A DNA stretch of 64,000 bases from NCBI RefSeq assembly GCF_007954585.1, contig NZ_CP042382.1, forward strand, positions 1,488,001 to 1,552,000, read 5' to 3'. The notes below the pieces were generated by a model that saw only the letters and a program-made list of their open reading frames with translations, made no database searches and was not told the origin of the DNA. This document shows positions 1 through 8,490 of this stretch, one piece after another; position 1 is the stretch's first letter; every line of letters begins with the position of its first letter. Origin of the DNA: Pistricoccus aurantiacus (GTDB taxonomy: Bacteria > Pseudomonadota > Gammaproteobacteria > Pseudomonadales > Halomonadaceae). A program made the translations under genes and the position numbers.

Positions 1-2
1 CC

Positions 3-1289
3 CTGCGGCTGCACCGGGAACTGCGTCCTCGGGTGGAAGCCGAAGGACGGCTGGCGGAGGTGCTCGATACCCTGGAAACGCCGCTGATTCCGGTGCTCTC
101 GCGCATGGAGCGCACCGGCGTTGCGCTGGATGCCAAGCGTCTCGAGGCCCAGAGCGAGGAGCTCACCAAGCGTATCGCCAAGCTGGAGGAAAAGGCCTTC
201 GAGCTGGCCGGTCGGGAGTTCAATCTGGGCTCCCCCAAGCAGCTGGGCCAGATCCTCTTCGAGGAGCAGAAGATTCCGGTGATCAAGAAAACCCCCAAGG
301 GCGCGCCTTCCACCGCGGAGGCGGTGCTCGAGGAACTGGCGCTGGATTATCCGCTGCCCAAGGTGATCATCGAGCATCGCGGACTTTCCAAGCTCAAGTC
401 CACCTACACGGACAAGCTGCCCCGGCTGATCGACAAGGCCACCGGGCGGGTGCACACCAGCTACCATCAGGCGGTCACCGCCACCGGGCGGCTGTCGTCG
501 AGCGACCCCAATCTGCAGAACATTCCCATCCGCAGCGAGGAAGGGCGCAAGATTCGCCAGGCCTTCATCGCTCGGCCTGGCTATCGCATCGTCGCCGCGG
601 ACTACTCCCAGATCGAACTGCGGATCATGGCGCACCTCTCCGAGGATCAGGGGCTGCTGGATGCCTTCGCCGAGGGTCAGGACATTCACGCCGCCACCGC
701 CTCGGAGGTCTTCGGTACCGATCTGGACAAGGTCAGCAATGATCAGCGCCGCAGCGCCAAGGCGATCAACTTCGGGCTGATCTACGGCATGAGCGCCTGG
801 GGGCTAGGCCGACAGCTGCATATCGAGCGCGGCCAGGCCCAGATCTATATCGACCGCTATTTCGATCGCTACCCCGGCGTGGCACGCTACATGGACAAGA
901 TTCGCGTCCAGGCGGCGGAAGATGGCTTCGTGGAAACCGTCTTCGGCCGGCGTCTCTATCTGCCTGAGATCAAGGCTCAGAACTCGACGCGCCGCCAGGC
1001 GGCGGAGCGCACCGCCATCAACGCCCCCATGCAGGGCACCGCCGCGGACATCATCAAGAAAGCGATGATCAAGGTGGATACCTGGCTGCAGGAGGAAGCG
1101 GGCAAGAAAAACGGCCTGGATGCCTGGATGGTGATGCAGGTGCACGACGAACTGGTATTCGAGGTCAAGGAGGATCAGGTCGAGGCGTTCATCGACGCGG
1201 TCAAGAAGTACATGCGTGACGCCGGCACCCTCAAGGTGGAATTGATCGTCGAGGCCAATGCCGGAGCCAACTGGGACGAGGCGCATTAG
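3..1289 (+). CDS. polA: DNA polymerase I, C-terminal part (gene starts before the window)
   Basis: This is the 3' part of polA, which fills gaps and excises primers during replication and repair. The reading frame is open to the window edge, so the 5'-nuclease domain and the true start lie upstream. The visible part covers the end of the 3'-5' exonuclease-like domain and the whole polymerase domain. Family A motifs are clear: motif A ([14 protein letters not shown]), motif B/O-helix ([14 protein letters not shown]) and motif C ([12 protein letters not shown]), in the usual order. The GTG at 33 is internal, because the upstream codons ([10 protein letters not shown]) match the family. Nothing is damaged. 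Identification is very secure. Confidence 0.97.
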   Translation: MRLHRELRPRVEAEGRLAEVLDTLETPLIPVLSRMERTGVALDAKRLEAQSEELTKRIAKLEEKAFELAGREFNLGSPKQLGQILFEEQKIPVIKKTPKGAPSTAEAVLEELALDYPLPKVIIEHRGLSKLKSTYTDKLPRLIDKATGRVHTSYHQAVTATGRLSSSDPNLQNIPIRSEEGRKIRQAFIARPGYRIVAADYSQIELRIMAHLSEDQGLLDAFAEGQDIHAATASEVFGTDLDKVSNDQRRSAKAINFGLIYGMSAWGLGRQLHIERGQAQIYIDRYFDRYPGVARYMDKIRVQAAEDGFVETVFGRRLYLPEIKAQNSTRRQAAERTAINAPMQGTAADIIKKAMIKVDTWLQEEAGKKNGLDAWMVMQVHDELVFEVKEDQVEAFIDAVKKYMRDAGTLKVELIVEANAGANWDEAH

Positions 1290-1625
1290 CCTTCTCCCGT
1301 CGTGGTTCAGAAGCACGTGGTGGGGTGATTCACTGCCGCGTGGCTGTCCTGCCGGCTTGCTATAAAACCCGATGGCGCAAGGGCTTGCAGCAGTGATCCA
1401 TTGGGCGTTGCCTCGGCTAGACGGTTATTACAAAATAATTACAAGTTAATATACATAACACTACATCGATCCTGTACAGCCAAGTGGATTCTCTAGCTTT
1501 CTATCAAGAGTTTCCAAGCTGTTTCCAAGACACAAAAATACGCTTGAACATCTAGAGACTGATCAACTTCACCCGCGGCTCAGGATTTCGTTGTCAGCCA
1601 TTGAGTCAAGTATTGAGCTAAACAA
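1290..1625. other. intergenic region after polA, AT-rich in its second half
   Basis: No gene is supported here. The first 130 bases are GC-rich like polA. From about 1425 the composition becomes AT-rich, with a possible sigma70-like promoter (TTACAA near 1428, TACATA about 18 bases later) that could serve the + strand gene at 1626. No terminator hairpin with a U-tract was seen after polA. In enterobacteria and pseudomonads the region after polA carries the sRNA genes spf or ersA, but no matching hairpin was recognised here. Confidence 0.4.
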
Positions 1626-3065
1626 ATGAACAAGACCCTTGTAATACTGGTAGCGGGCCTGACGCCTCAATTGATCGGCTCGCGCACGCCCCACCTGGCT
1701 AGGTTTGCCAGAGAGGGGAGTATGCGCCCTTTGAGCACGGTCATGCCGGCGGTAGCCTCGAGCGTGCAGTCTACCCTGGTTACCGGGCTTCTCCCTGCGG
1801 AGCACGGCATCGTCGCTAACGGCTGGTATTGCCGCGATGCCGCGGAGATACGGCTTTGGCGTCAATCGAGCCGCTTGGTAAAGGGAGAGAAGATATGGGA
1901 AGCAGGCAAGGCGAAAAATCTCGATTTCACCTGTGCCAACATGTTCTGGGGTCACAACATGTATTCATCCGCGGACTGGAGCGCTACACCGTGCCCCCAG
2001 GAACTTGCGGACGGCCGCAGGATTTCCGACCATTATACCTCTCCCGCAGAGCTTCACGATGAGCTTGACGCGGCGTTCGGCCGGTTTCCACTGTCCAAAT
2101 GGTGGGGGCCAATGGCTAGTATCAGTTCTAGCCGCTGGATCGCCAAGTCGACCCTATATGTCATGGAGACCCGCGATCCTACCTTGACCATGACCTATCT
2201 GCCTCATCTTGATTACAACCTGCAGCGACTGGGGCCAGATATTTCCCATCCGCGGATTCAACAGGATCTACAGGAAGTCGATGCCCTCTGCGGTGAGTTG
2301 ATCGAGGCGGCGAAGCAACAGAATCGACGGATCATCGTCCTGTCCGAATACGGTACCACTCCTGCCGCGGATGCCATCCACATCAATCGGGCATTGCGCC
2401 AGGCAGGTCTGCTGGCGGTGCGGGTGGAAAAAGATGTCGAACAGCTCGATCCAGGCGCTTCCGGGGTGTTTGCCGTGGCAGACCATCAGATCGCTCATGT
2501 CTACATCAAGGACAAAGCACGAATTCCCGAGGTAAAAACCTTGTTGGAAAGCCTGGAAGGGATGGAAACGGTCTGGGACGAAAAGGGCAAGAAAGCCCAA
2601 GGACTAGATCATGCCAATAGCGGCGAGCTGGTAGCCATTGCCAAGGCGAATCGCTGGTTCAGCTACTATTATTGGCTGGATGACAAGCGAGCGCCGGACT
2701 ACGCTCGTACCGTGGATACTCATCGCAAGCCCGGCTATGATCCGGTCGAACTGTTCGTGGATCCTGCCATCAAGATTCCCGATCTGGCGGCGGGCTGGCG
2801 ACTGGTCAAGCGTAAGCTAGGCATGCGCCAGCTGATGGATATCATTTCTCTCAAGGATACCCAGTTGGTCAAGGGCACTCATGGTCGCCTAATCGACGAT
2901 CCGAACGGAGGACCCTTGGTGATTTCTTCGGAAGCCGACCTGCTGCCGCAGGGGCCGGTGGATGCCACCGACTTCAAGGCGCTGACTCTGGCACATTTGT
3001 TTGGAAAAGAGACTCAGGTCAAGAAGGACGTTCTAAGACGACACCTGAACAAGCGCTCGGCTTAG
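1626..3065 (+). CDS. Alkaline-phosphatase-superfamily protein (phosphodiesterase/nucleotide pyrophosphatase type), ebo-cluster associated
   Basis: A 479-residue cytoplasmic protein of the type I phosphodiesterase/nucleotide pyrophosphatase group. Segments typical of this subgroup are VAGLTPQLIG near the N-terminus, STLVTGLLPAEHGIVANGW around residues 49-67 (nucleophile region), YLPHLDYNLQ near 196-205, ADHQIAHVY near 285, and the late KGTHG metal-ligand segment. The first metal-binding Asp usual in nucleotide pyrophosphatases is not visible (LVAGLTP), so its chemistry may differ. Proteins of this kind accompany the ebo genes that cyanobacteria need to move the scytonemin precursor to the periplasm. 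Here it converges on, and overlaps by 33 bases, an EboC-like gene. Its substrate is unknown. Codon use is less GC-rich than in neighbouring genes. Confidence 0.8.
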   Translation: MNKTLVILVAGLTPQLIGSRTPHLARFAREGSMRPLSTVMPAVASSVQSTLVTGLLPAEHGIVANGWYCRDAAEIRLWRQSSRLVKGEKIWEAGKAKNLDFTCANMFWGHNMYSSADWSATPCPQELADGRRISDHYTSPAELHDELDAAFGRFPLSKWWGPMASISSSRWIAKSTLYVMETRDPTLTMTYLPHLDYNLQRLGPDISHPRIQQDLQEVDALCGELIEAAKQQNRRIIVLSEYGTTPAADAIHINRALRQAGLLAVRVEKDVEQLDPGASGVFAVADHQIAHVYIKDKARIPEVKTLLESLEGMETVWDEKGKKAQGLDHANSGELVAIAKANRWFSYYYWLDDKRAPDYARTVDTHRKPGYDPVELFVDPAIKIPDLAAGWRLVKRKLGMRQLMDIISLKDTQLVKGTHGRLIDDPNGGPLVISSEADLLPQGPVDATDFKALTLAHLFGKETQVKKDVLRRHLNKRSA

Positions 3066-3920
3066 CCGCTGTAGCGCCAGGGTGGCGAGGAAGGCAGCAG
3101 CCGCTAGCAGAGCGATATCGATAGCACCGGTAGCAGCAATCAGTATCGCGTCGTAAAGCGCAATAGCGGCAATCAAACTGACGATGGCTTTCGATACGTC
3201 CTCGGGCTGGCGCCTAAACAGCCGGGCAAGCGCTCCGCCACACCACAGCAGGTAGGCCGCCAGCATGGTTCCGGTCAATAGAACTCTGGCTAGACCAGCG
3301 TCGGCGTCGCCAAGCGCTACCATCATCATCAGCACCAATACCGGTATCGCCATGATGGCCAGGGGCCAGACCGCGACAGCACGGTAATAGGCTTTCAGCT
3401 TGACTGCGTGGGTCAGGCCTGCAACGTGGCAAAGTAGACCGAAAGCGCCCAGCATGATCGGCCAGGACAGCTTGCCGACGGCCAGCGCTCCCAAGAAGTA
3501 GGTCAGCAGGCGGCAAGCTCCCATGATGGCCGGTCCCCAGCTAATTTGCTTGTTTAGCCAGTTATACAACAGGATCGCCAGTACCAGCGCCAGACCGCAT
3601 AGGCCGGCAGGTATGTTCAACAGGAAAGCCAACAGAACGCCAAGCCCCAGCATGGCGGCGCCAAGCAGAGCGACGGTTCGGCGGATCATTTCCCCTTGGA
3701 GAACAGGCCTCTCGCTGTGTTCCCTGATATCGACTTGCGCGTCGGAAGCATCGTTCAAGTAAGTGCCACCCAGGTAGAATAGCGATAGGGCAGCCAACAG
3801 ATGCAGCAACGGCGCCGCGTCAAGCGCCGCTCCGGTAAGCAGCCAGCCCGCTAGCCCGCTGGTCCATACCGTAGGCAGGTTCGAGACACGCCCGAGTTTG
3901 AGCCACATCCGCCAACTCAT
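3033..3920 (-). CDS. eboC: UbiA-like membrane prenyltransferase, EboC family
   Basis: An integral membrane protein of about 295 residues with roughly nine hydrophobic segments. UbiA-type aspartate motifs are present: NDASDAQVD after the second helix and an ERP motif shortly after it. The second Asp-rich loop of canonical UbiA enzymes is replaced by HAVKLKAYY, as in divergent EboC-like members. The start is placed at MSWRMW (3920); the frame is open further upstream, but that stretch overlaps a small ORF. The 3' end overlaps the convergent phosphatase-like gene by 33 bases. eboC belongs to a conserved cluster linked to export of precursors; the other ebo genes (A, B, D, E) are absent here. The substrate is unknown. 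Confidence 0.75.
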   Translation of the reverse strand: MSWRMWLKLGRVSNLPTVWTSGLAGWLLTGAALDAAPLLHLLAALSLFYLGGTYLNDASDAQVDIREHSERPVLQGEMIRRTVALLGAAMLGLGVLLAFLLNIPAGLCGLALVLAILLYNWLNKQISWGPAIMGACRLLTYFLGALAVGKLSWPIMLGAFGLLCHVAGLTHAVKLKAYYRAVAVWPLAIMAIPVLVLMMMVALGDADAGLARVLLTGTMLAAYLLWCGGALARLFRRQPEDVSKAIVSLIAAIALYDAILIAATGAIDIALLAAAAFLATLALQRLSRALVQVSS

Positions 3921-3933
3921 GTCGATTGCTTTT

Positions 3934-4098
3934 TTATCCAATGAGTTTTTCCACCATGACGTCTTCGATATCGCGTCGCTCGAGGGCGTCGCCAGCGGCG
4001 AGATTTGCAGGCATATAAAACGCATGGTTCATCAGAAAATGAGGTAAGCCATCGGCGTCGACATTCTCGAAGGTAATGTGCGTCGTATTATTCTGCAT
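3934..4098 (-). CDS. small hypothetical protein just upstream of eboC
   Basis: An ORF of 54 codons (62 if read from 4122) ends 13 bases before the eboC start and is probably co-transcribed. The sequence begins MQNNTTHITF and ends with an acidic helix-like segment (ERRDIEDVMVEKLIG). There is no signal peptide and no membrane segment, and no family was recognised. Codons look like those of eboC rather than random AT-rich DNA, which argues for translation. The ribosome binding site is weak for either start (GAGAAAG nine bases before 4098). It may be a genuine small protein or the remnant C-terminus of a lost ebo-type gene. Confidence 0.4.
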   Translation of the reverse strand: MQNNTTHITFENVDADGLPHFLMNHAFYMPANLAAGDALERRDIEDVMVEKLIG

Positions 4099-4122
4099 CG
4101 GGCAGTACTTTCTCTCTTGCAT

Positions 4123-4579
4123 CAGCTTCGGGGCAATGAGTATGCGCTGGATAAACGGGCTAGAGTTAACCTGCTAAACGGCTTGTTGCGCGCTCAACAA
4201 GAATTCAATGCTAACGCATAATGTAAATAAATTGTGTATTTTTAAACATTTAAGATACATTTTGTAATATAGCTGGCGCGAGATTGTCTTTTAAAACAAT
4301 GTGTTATGAAATACTGGCAAATTTAGGTAGGTAAAAAATCATTCAAGGCATTAGCTTGATTAATTTTTTAAGAAAGTAGAAAAGCAGTTTATTTCTTTTG
4401 CTGGTGTTTGTTTTTTTTTGTCTAAATTAATTAAATATTTAATTTACTTGTCGGTAAGGCGGCCATGAAAATGAAGGCGAGCCATGTCAGCTGTCCGAAT
4501 GGACAACTGACCCTTTCACTGTTTTGGGGGAGAAGTCGAGGCGTTGCGGAATGGGCGAGGGAAGAGCTTATTTCTTCAC
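4123..4579. other. long AT-rich non-coding stretch
   Basis: About 450 bases without a supported gene. Most of 4190-4450 is strikingly AT-rich for this genome. It contains the perfect 16-base palindrome AATTAAATATTTAATT at 4429-4444, a run of nine T at about 4411-4419, and a strong inverted repeat at 4486-4511. It separates the ebo pair from the ferric iron operon and, with the region before 1626, brackets the less GC-rich ebo islet. Confidence 0.5.
4486..4511. repeat. inverted repeat, 11-base arms with 4-base loop
   Basis: GTCAGCTGTCC, then GAAT, then GGACAACTGAC. Ten of eleven positions pair, with one G/A difference. It lies about 70 bases beyond the stop codon of the fbpC-like gene on the minus strand. 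No U-tract follows on either strand, so it is either a weak terminator or stabiliser of the fbp transcript, or a regulator-binding palindrome. Confidence 0.5.
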
Positions 4580-5659
4580 CTATTCTTGTAGCACCGTGGC
4601 GGTGCGCTGGGGTTCCAGATGAACCCGCTCGCCGATTCGCCATTGAATATGACTAGGCGTGATGGCGCAGAACCGCTGGCCCTGCTGCTCCAGGAGATAA
4701 AAGCAGTCGTGACCGCGAAATTCCCGTTCGACGATAGTGGCGCTACAGCAGTTGCAGCTGACGCTGGAAAGAGTGAGATGCTCCGGGCGCAGGGAAACCC
4801 GTACCGCACCGCGGGCAGGAGGGGTAATCGCGATCGGGCCCAGCGCGGTCTGGGCGATCTCCCCTTGGGCCTCGCCTTCGAGCAGGTTGGTATGGCCAAG
4901 GAATTCCGCGACGAAGGCGTTGGCCGGCTGTTGATAGACCTGTTCCGGCGCCCCGACTTGAACCAGGCGTCCACCGTGCATGACGCCGATTCGGTCGGCG
5001 AAGGAAAGCGCCTCCGCCTGATCGTGAGTCACCAGAATCACCGAGGTGCCGGCGGCCTTGAGCATTTGACGCACTTCCTTGCGGGTGGTTTCTCTGAGCG
5101 CCGCATCCAGGTTGGAGAAGGGTTCGTCCAGCAAAATCAGACGTGGCTCCGCCGCCAGAGTACGGGCCAGGGCGACCCGCTGCTGCTGGCCGCCGGAAAG
5201 CTCATCCGGCATACGCGAGGCGAGATCGGCGAGTCCCACCAGATCCAGCCATTCTCGTGCCTTGGCCGCACGCTCGGCCTTGGGGCGATGCGGCATGGCG
5301 AAGGCGACGTTCTGGGCCAGGTTCATATGCGGGAAAAGCGCGTAATCCTGAAACACGATACCGATATGGCGCTGCTGGGGAGAAAGCGCATTGATACGCC
5401 GGCCGTCCAGGTAGATATCTCCCGCTTCCGGCTGTTCGAAACCGGCGATCATGCGCAGGGTGGTGGTCTTGCCGCAGCCGCTGGGGCCGAGCAGTGCCAG
5501 GATCTCGCCGTTGCCTAGTTCGAAGCCGACGTGATCGACCACCAGCGAACTATTGCGGCGATAGCGTTTGCACAGCCCGCTGATGCGCAGCAGCGGATTC
5601 GCGGCGCGTCGAACCGATGTGGTAAAGACGCTTGGAGACGTGAGATCGAGGGCGATCAT
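4580..5659 (-). CDS. fbpC: Ferric iron ABC transporter, ATP-binding subunit
   Basis: A 359-residue ATPase that powers import of Fe3+ from the periplasm. It has Walker A (GPSGCGKTT, residues 58-66), Q-loop, the ABC signature LSGGQQQRVALAR and Walker B LILLDEPFSNLD, followed by a C-terminal TOBE-like domain from about residue 250, as in the FbpC/PotA/CysA subfamily. It overlaps the permease gene upstream by four bases (ATGA), which indicates translational coupling. Last gene of an fbpA-fbpB-fbpC operon on the minus strand. Function is inferred from subfamily and from the FbpA-like binding protein in the operon. Confidence 0.9.
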   Translation of the reverse strand: MIALDLTSPSVFTTSVRRAANPLLRISGLCKRYRRNSSLVVDHVGFELGNGEILALLGPSGCGKTTTLRMIAGFEQPEAGDIYLDGRRINALSPQQRHIGIVFQDYALFPHMNLAQNVAFAMPHRPKAERAAKAREWLDLVGLADLASRMPDELSGGQQQRVALARTLAAEPRLILLDEPFSNLDAALRETTRKEVRQMLKAAGTSVILVTHDQAEALSFADRIGVMHGGRLVQVGAPEQVYQQPANAFVAEFLGHTNLLEGEAQGEIAQTALGPIAITPPARGAVRVSLRPEHLTLSSVSCNCCSATIVEREFRGHDCFYLLEQQGQRFCAITPSHIQWRIGERVHLEPQRTATVLQE

Positions 5660-7263
5660 CGTTTACCCTCCTTGGTTAGCAGGAGTCCTACGGAAAGGCT
5701 GGAAAACACCACGATGGCCGCGGCAAAAGGCGCCGCTTCCGCCAGCATGCCTTCTGTGGTGCGGGTGAAGACGGTGACCGCCAAGGTGGTATAGCCGGTG
5801 GGGGCGAGCAGGAAGGTAATGGGAAGCTCCTTCATGCACAGCACGAAGACCAGCACGATGCCTGCCAGGATGCCACGGCGCAGTCGAGGCAGGATCACCC
5901 ACAGGAAGGTGCTGACGGGACCGTGACCCAAGGAGTGAGCTGCCTCCTCCATGCTGGGCCGGGTCTGCAGCAGGACGTTGCGGATCGGTCCTACCGCCAG
6001 GGCCAGCGCCGCCATGGCCCAGGTGACGATCAGCATGCCAAGGCTCTGGTAAAGAAAAGGCGCGGCGGTGAGCGTGAAGAACACCATTGCCAAGGCCAGC
6101 GTCAATGGCGGCAGGGCATAACCGATATAGGCGGAGCGTTCAACCAGGGTAGCGGCGGTGGAGCGGTAGCGCACCGCGAGATAGGCCACCGGCAGGGCGA
6201 AACCCGCAGCCAGCAGGGCGGCGGGCAGTGCCGCGCCCGCGGAGCGCAGAAAGGTCGCCGGCACCTCCAGAAAGAAATCGATCGCCGGCGGCGACAGCAG
6301 CAGCCAGTAGACCAGGATCATTGTCGGCAGACCGATCGAGGCAGTGAATATCGTGGCCAGGAATAGCCAGGCCGGCAGCTGCCATTTACCCAGCTTCATC
6401 AGGCGCGCTGGTCGCACCACGCCGGTACCCACCCGAGCCAGACGGCGCTTGATCACCAGTCCGTCGAGCATCACGAAGCTGAGGGCCACCGCCAGCAGCA
6501 TCAGTGATAGCCAGGCGGCGTAGATACGATCGAAGGCGCCGGCGTACTGGGTAAAGATGGCATAGCTGAAGGCTTCGTAGCGCATCAGGGCGACGGCGCC
6601 GAAATCCCCCAGCACGTAAAGGCCGATCACCAGCCAGCCCGCCATTAGCGAAGGTGCCAGGTGGGGCAGTAGGATCTTCAGGAAGATATCCCGCTCCCGA
6701 TAGCCGAAGCTCCGGGCGCTTTCCTCCAGGTTGCCGTCGAGCCCCGTCAGGGTGGCGCGCAGATTGAGGAAGAGATAAGGAAAGGTATACAGGGACAGCG
6801 CCAGCATGGCGCCCAGATAGCCGTCGATGCGCGGCAGCTGGAAGCCGGTCAGCTGGGCCAGCACGCCGTAGTTGCCTCCCAGGCCGATCAGCGCGTAGGC
6901 CATCACATAGCCCGGCACCGCCAGGGGGATTACTCCGAGGAGGGTCAGCGCTTTCTTGAAGCGGATATCCGTCTTGACCACCAACCAGGCCAGCGGCAGG
7001 GCGATCAGCGTCGTGGTGGCGATCACCCCCAAGGCCAGCGCCAGGGTATTGATCAGCAGGTCGAGATTACGCCAGCGCAGTATCAGGTCGTGCAGGGTTT
7101 GCGGGTCCGCCTCGAAAGCCCGCAGAATCAGATAGCAAAGCGGCACCAGCATGGCGCCGGCGGCGATCAGCGAGGGCAGCAGAATGTACCAGGGAATTCG
7201 CCGATCCGGCAGCCAGAGGGGGCGAGGAGGGGTTCTCGCAGTGGGTGTGGCGTATTCCGTCAT
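5656..7263 (-). CDS. fbpB: Ferric iron ABC transporter, fused two-domain permease
   Basis: A 535-residue inner membrane permease with about twelve transmembrane helices, formed by two fused permease domains. Each half carries an EAA loop that contacts the ATPase: one beginning EESARSFGYRERD with ILLPHL, the other EEAAHSLGHGPVS with ILPRL. This double length is typical of FbpB/AfuB iron permeases. The proline-rich N-terminus before the first helix is cytoplasmic. It sits between fbpA and fbpC; a 100-base gap with a strong hairpin separates it from fbpA, while it overlaps fbpC by four bases. Confidence 0.92.
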   Translation of the reverse strand: MTEYATPTARTPPRPLWLPDRRIPWYILLPSLIAAGAMLVPLCYLILRAFEADPQTLHDLILRWRNLDLLINTLALALGVIATTTLIALPLAWLVVKTDIRFKKALTLLGVIPLAVPGYVMAYALIGLGGNYGVLAQLTGFQLPRIDGYLGAMLALSLYTFPYLFLNLRATLTGLDGNLEESARSFGYRERDIFLKILLPHLAPSLMAGWLVIGLYVLGDFGAVALMRYEAFSYAIFTQYAGAFDRIYAAWLSLMLLAVALSFVMLDGLVIKRRLARVGTGVVRPARLMKLGKWQLPAWLFLATIFTASIGLPTMILVYWLLLSPPAIDFFLEVPATFLRSAGAALPAALLAAGFALPVAYLAVRYRSTAATLVERSAYIGYALPPLTLALAMVFFTLTAAPFLYQSLGMLIVTWAMAALALAVGPIRNVLLQTRPSMEEAAHSLGHGPVSTFLWVILPRLRRGILAGIVLVFVLCMKELPITFLLAPTGYTTLAVTVFTRTTEGMLAEAAPFAAAIVVFSSLSVGLLLTKEGKR

Positions 7264-7306
7264 GGTTCCTCGGCTATGTTGTGAGCAAGCTCGCCGTCAA
7301 CGCGTG

Positions 7307-7336
7307 AAGCCAAGGCGAGACATCGCCTTGGCTTTT
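7307..7336 (-). terminator. intra-operon hairpin between fbpA and fbpB
   Basis: AAGCCAAGGCGA, loop GACA, TCGCCTTGGCTT form a perfect 12-bp stem. Read on the minus strand, the operon direction, it is preceded by AAAA and not followed by a clean U-tract, so it probably attenuates transcription partially or protects the 3' end of the fbpA message. Read on the + strand it is followed by TTTT. Confidence 0.7.
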
Positions 7337-7364
7337 CGGAGCCCGCACTAAGGACCGGCGGCCG

Positions 7365-8363
7365 TTAAAGCAGCTCCGCCTGGCGCAGCAGATCCAGCGT
7401 GCCCTTTAGATCGTCGAGGTTGTCCAGGGCAACATCCGGGCTGACCTCCATCAGATGATCGATGCTTTCCAGCTCGTCGTTCTGCTGCACGTTCTCGATC
7501 ACCGGATATTCGTAGACGTTGTTCGTGAAGTACTGCTGGGCTTCCGGCGACAGCAGGTAGCGCACGAATTCGACGGCATTCTGCTTGTCGTCGCTGCTCT
7601 CGAGCACGCCGACCCCGGCTACGTTGACCAGATTGCCGATATCGCCTTGTTCGAAGAAGGTCTGCTCCACCGGAAAGTCGCTGTCCTCCTCCAGAAAGCG
7701 CAGCAAATAATAATTGTTTACCAGACCGAAGTCGATTTCCCCGTCCGCGATGCCCTGGACCTGAGAACTGTTGTTGGAGAACACCACCGCCTCGTTGTCG
7801 CGCATGTTCTCGAGCCATTCCAGGGTGCGCTCATCGCCATGTTCCAGACGCATGGCGGTGACGAAGGACTGGAAGGAGCCGTTGGTTGGCGCCCAGCCCA
7901 CGCGGCCTTCGTATTGATCCTGGGTCAGATCGAAGACGCTCTTCGGCATCTCGTCCTCGCTCACTCGCTCCGGAGAATAGGCCAGCACTCGAGCCCGGCC
8001 GGTGGCGGCGACCCAGTTGCCGGTCTCGCTCTTGAACATGGCCGGCAGGTCCTGATAGACGTCTTGGGGCAGCTCCGCCAGCAGTCCCGCCTTGCTGACC
8101 GCCCCCATGGCGCCCGCATCTTGACCCCAGAACACATCCGCCGGTGAGTTCTGGCCTTCCTCCTGCAGCAGTACCGCCAGTTGAGCGGTGTCACCGTAAC
8201 GAACCTCCACGTCAAGTCCTGACTGTTCCTCGAACTTCTCGATGATCGGCTCGACCATGGACTCGCCGCGTCCGGAGTAAAGCGTCAGGTCCGCGGCAAA
8301 GGCTAGAGGCGTGGCGGCCAGGGTGGAAAGCAGAGCTGCCGATACGAAAAAGGGGTGGCACAT
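7365..8363 (-). CDS. fbpA: Ferric iron ABC transporter, periplasmic substrate-binding protein
   Basis: A 332-residue periplasmic Fe3+-binding protein with a Sec signal peptide (about residues 1-23, ending PLAFAA before DLTLYSGRGE). The mature start LTLYSGRGES, the YGDTAQLAVLLQEEG segment and ADVFWGQDAG are typical of the FbpA/FutA family. The tyrosine pair in NNYYLLRF fits the conserved iron-ligand Tyr-Tyr. It is first in the operon, with a Fur-box-like sequence and a sigma70-type promoter upstream. An intercistronic hairpin follows it, consistent with the binding protein being made in excess over the permease. Confidence 0.92.
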   Translation of the reverse strand: MCHPFFVSAALLSTLAATPLAFAADLTLYSGRGESMVEPIIEKFEEQSGLDVEVRYGDTAQLAVLLQEEGQNSPADVFWGQDAGAMGAVSKAGLLAELPQDVYQDLPAMFKSETGNWVAATGRARVLAYSPERVSEDEMPKSVFDLTQDQYEGRVGWAPTNGSFQSFVTAMRLEHGDERTLEWLENMRDNEAVVFSNNSSQVQGIADGEIDFGLVNNYYLLRFLEEDSDFPVEQTFFEQGDIGNLVNVAGVGVLESSDDKQNAVEFVRYLLSPEAQQYFTNNVYEYPVIENVQQNDELESIDHLMEVSPDVALDNLDDLKGTLDLLRQAELL

Positions 8364-8441
8364 GCTAAGAATCCTTCTTTGGTTTCAATGGCGATACGAG
8401 ACTGCTGCGCAAGGGCAAATTGAACCGGCCCTAGTCATTGC

Positions 8442-8469
8442 AAGATAACAAAATCAGACGCAGTTTCAA
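8442..8469 (-). promoter_or_regulatory. predicted fbpA promoter
   Basis: On the minus strand TTGAAA (8464-8469) and TATCTT (8442-8447) are separated by 16 bases, a good sigma70-type match, about 80 bases upstream of the fbpA start. A Fur-box-like sequence touches its upstream edge. Confidence 0.55.
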
Positions 8470-8471
8470 AT

Positions 8472-8490
8472 GGTAATGATACGCAAACAT
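8472..8490. promoter_or_regulatory. possible Fur box upstream of fbpA
   Basis: GGTAATGATACGCAAACAT. The first ten bases match the Fur consensus GATAATGATAATCATTATC except at one position; the other half is weak. Its place directly upstream of the predicted fbpA promoter supports iron repression. The half-site quality keeps confidence moderate. Confidence 0.4.

Noticed and set aside
1569-1955. 128-codon minus-strand frame at the start of the phosphatase-like gene
   Set aside because: Antisense to conserved codons of the phosphatase-like gene and Arg/Ala-rich; no support.
4465-4656. 63-codon + strand frame near the inverted repeat
   Set aside because: It crosses the inverted repeat and the end of fbpC; no ribosome binding site and no family.
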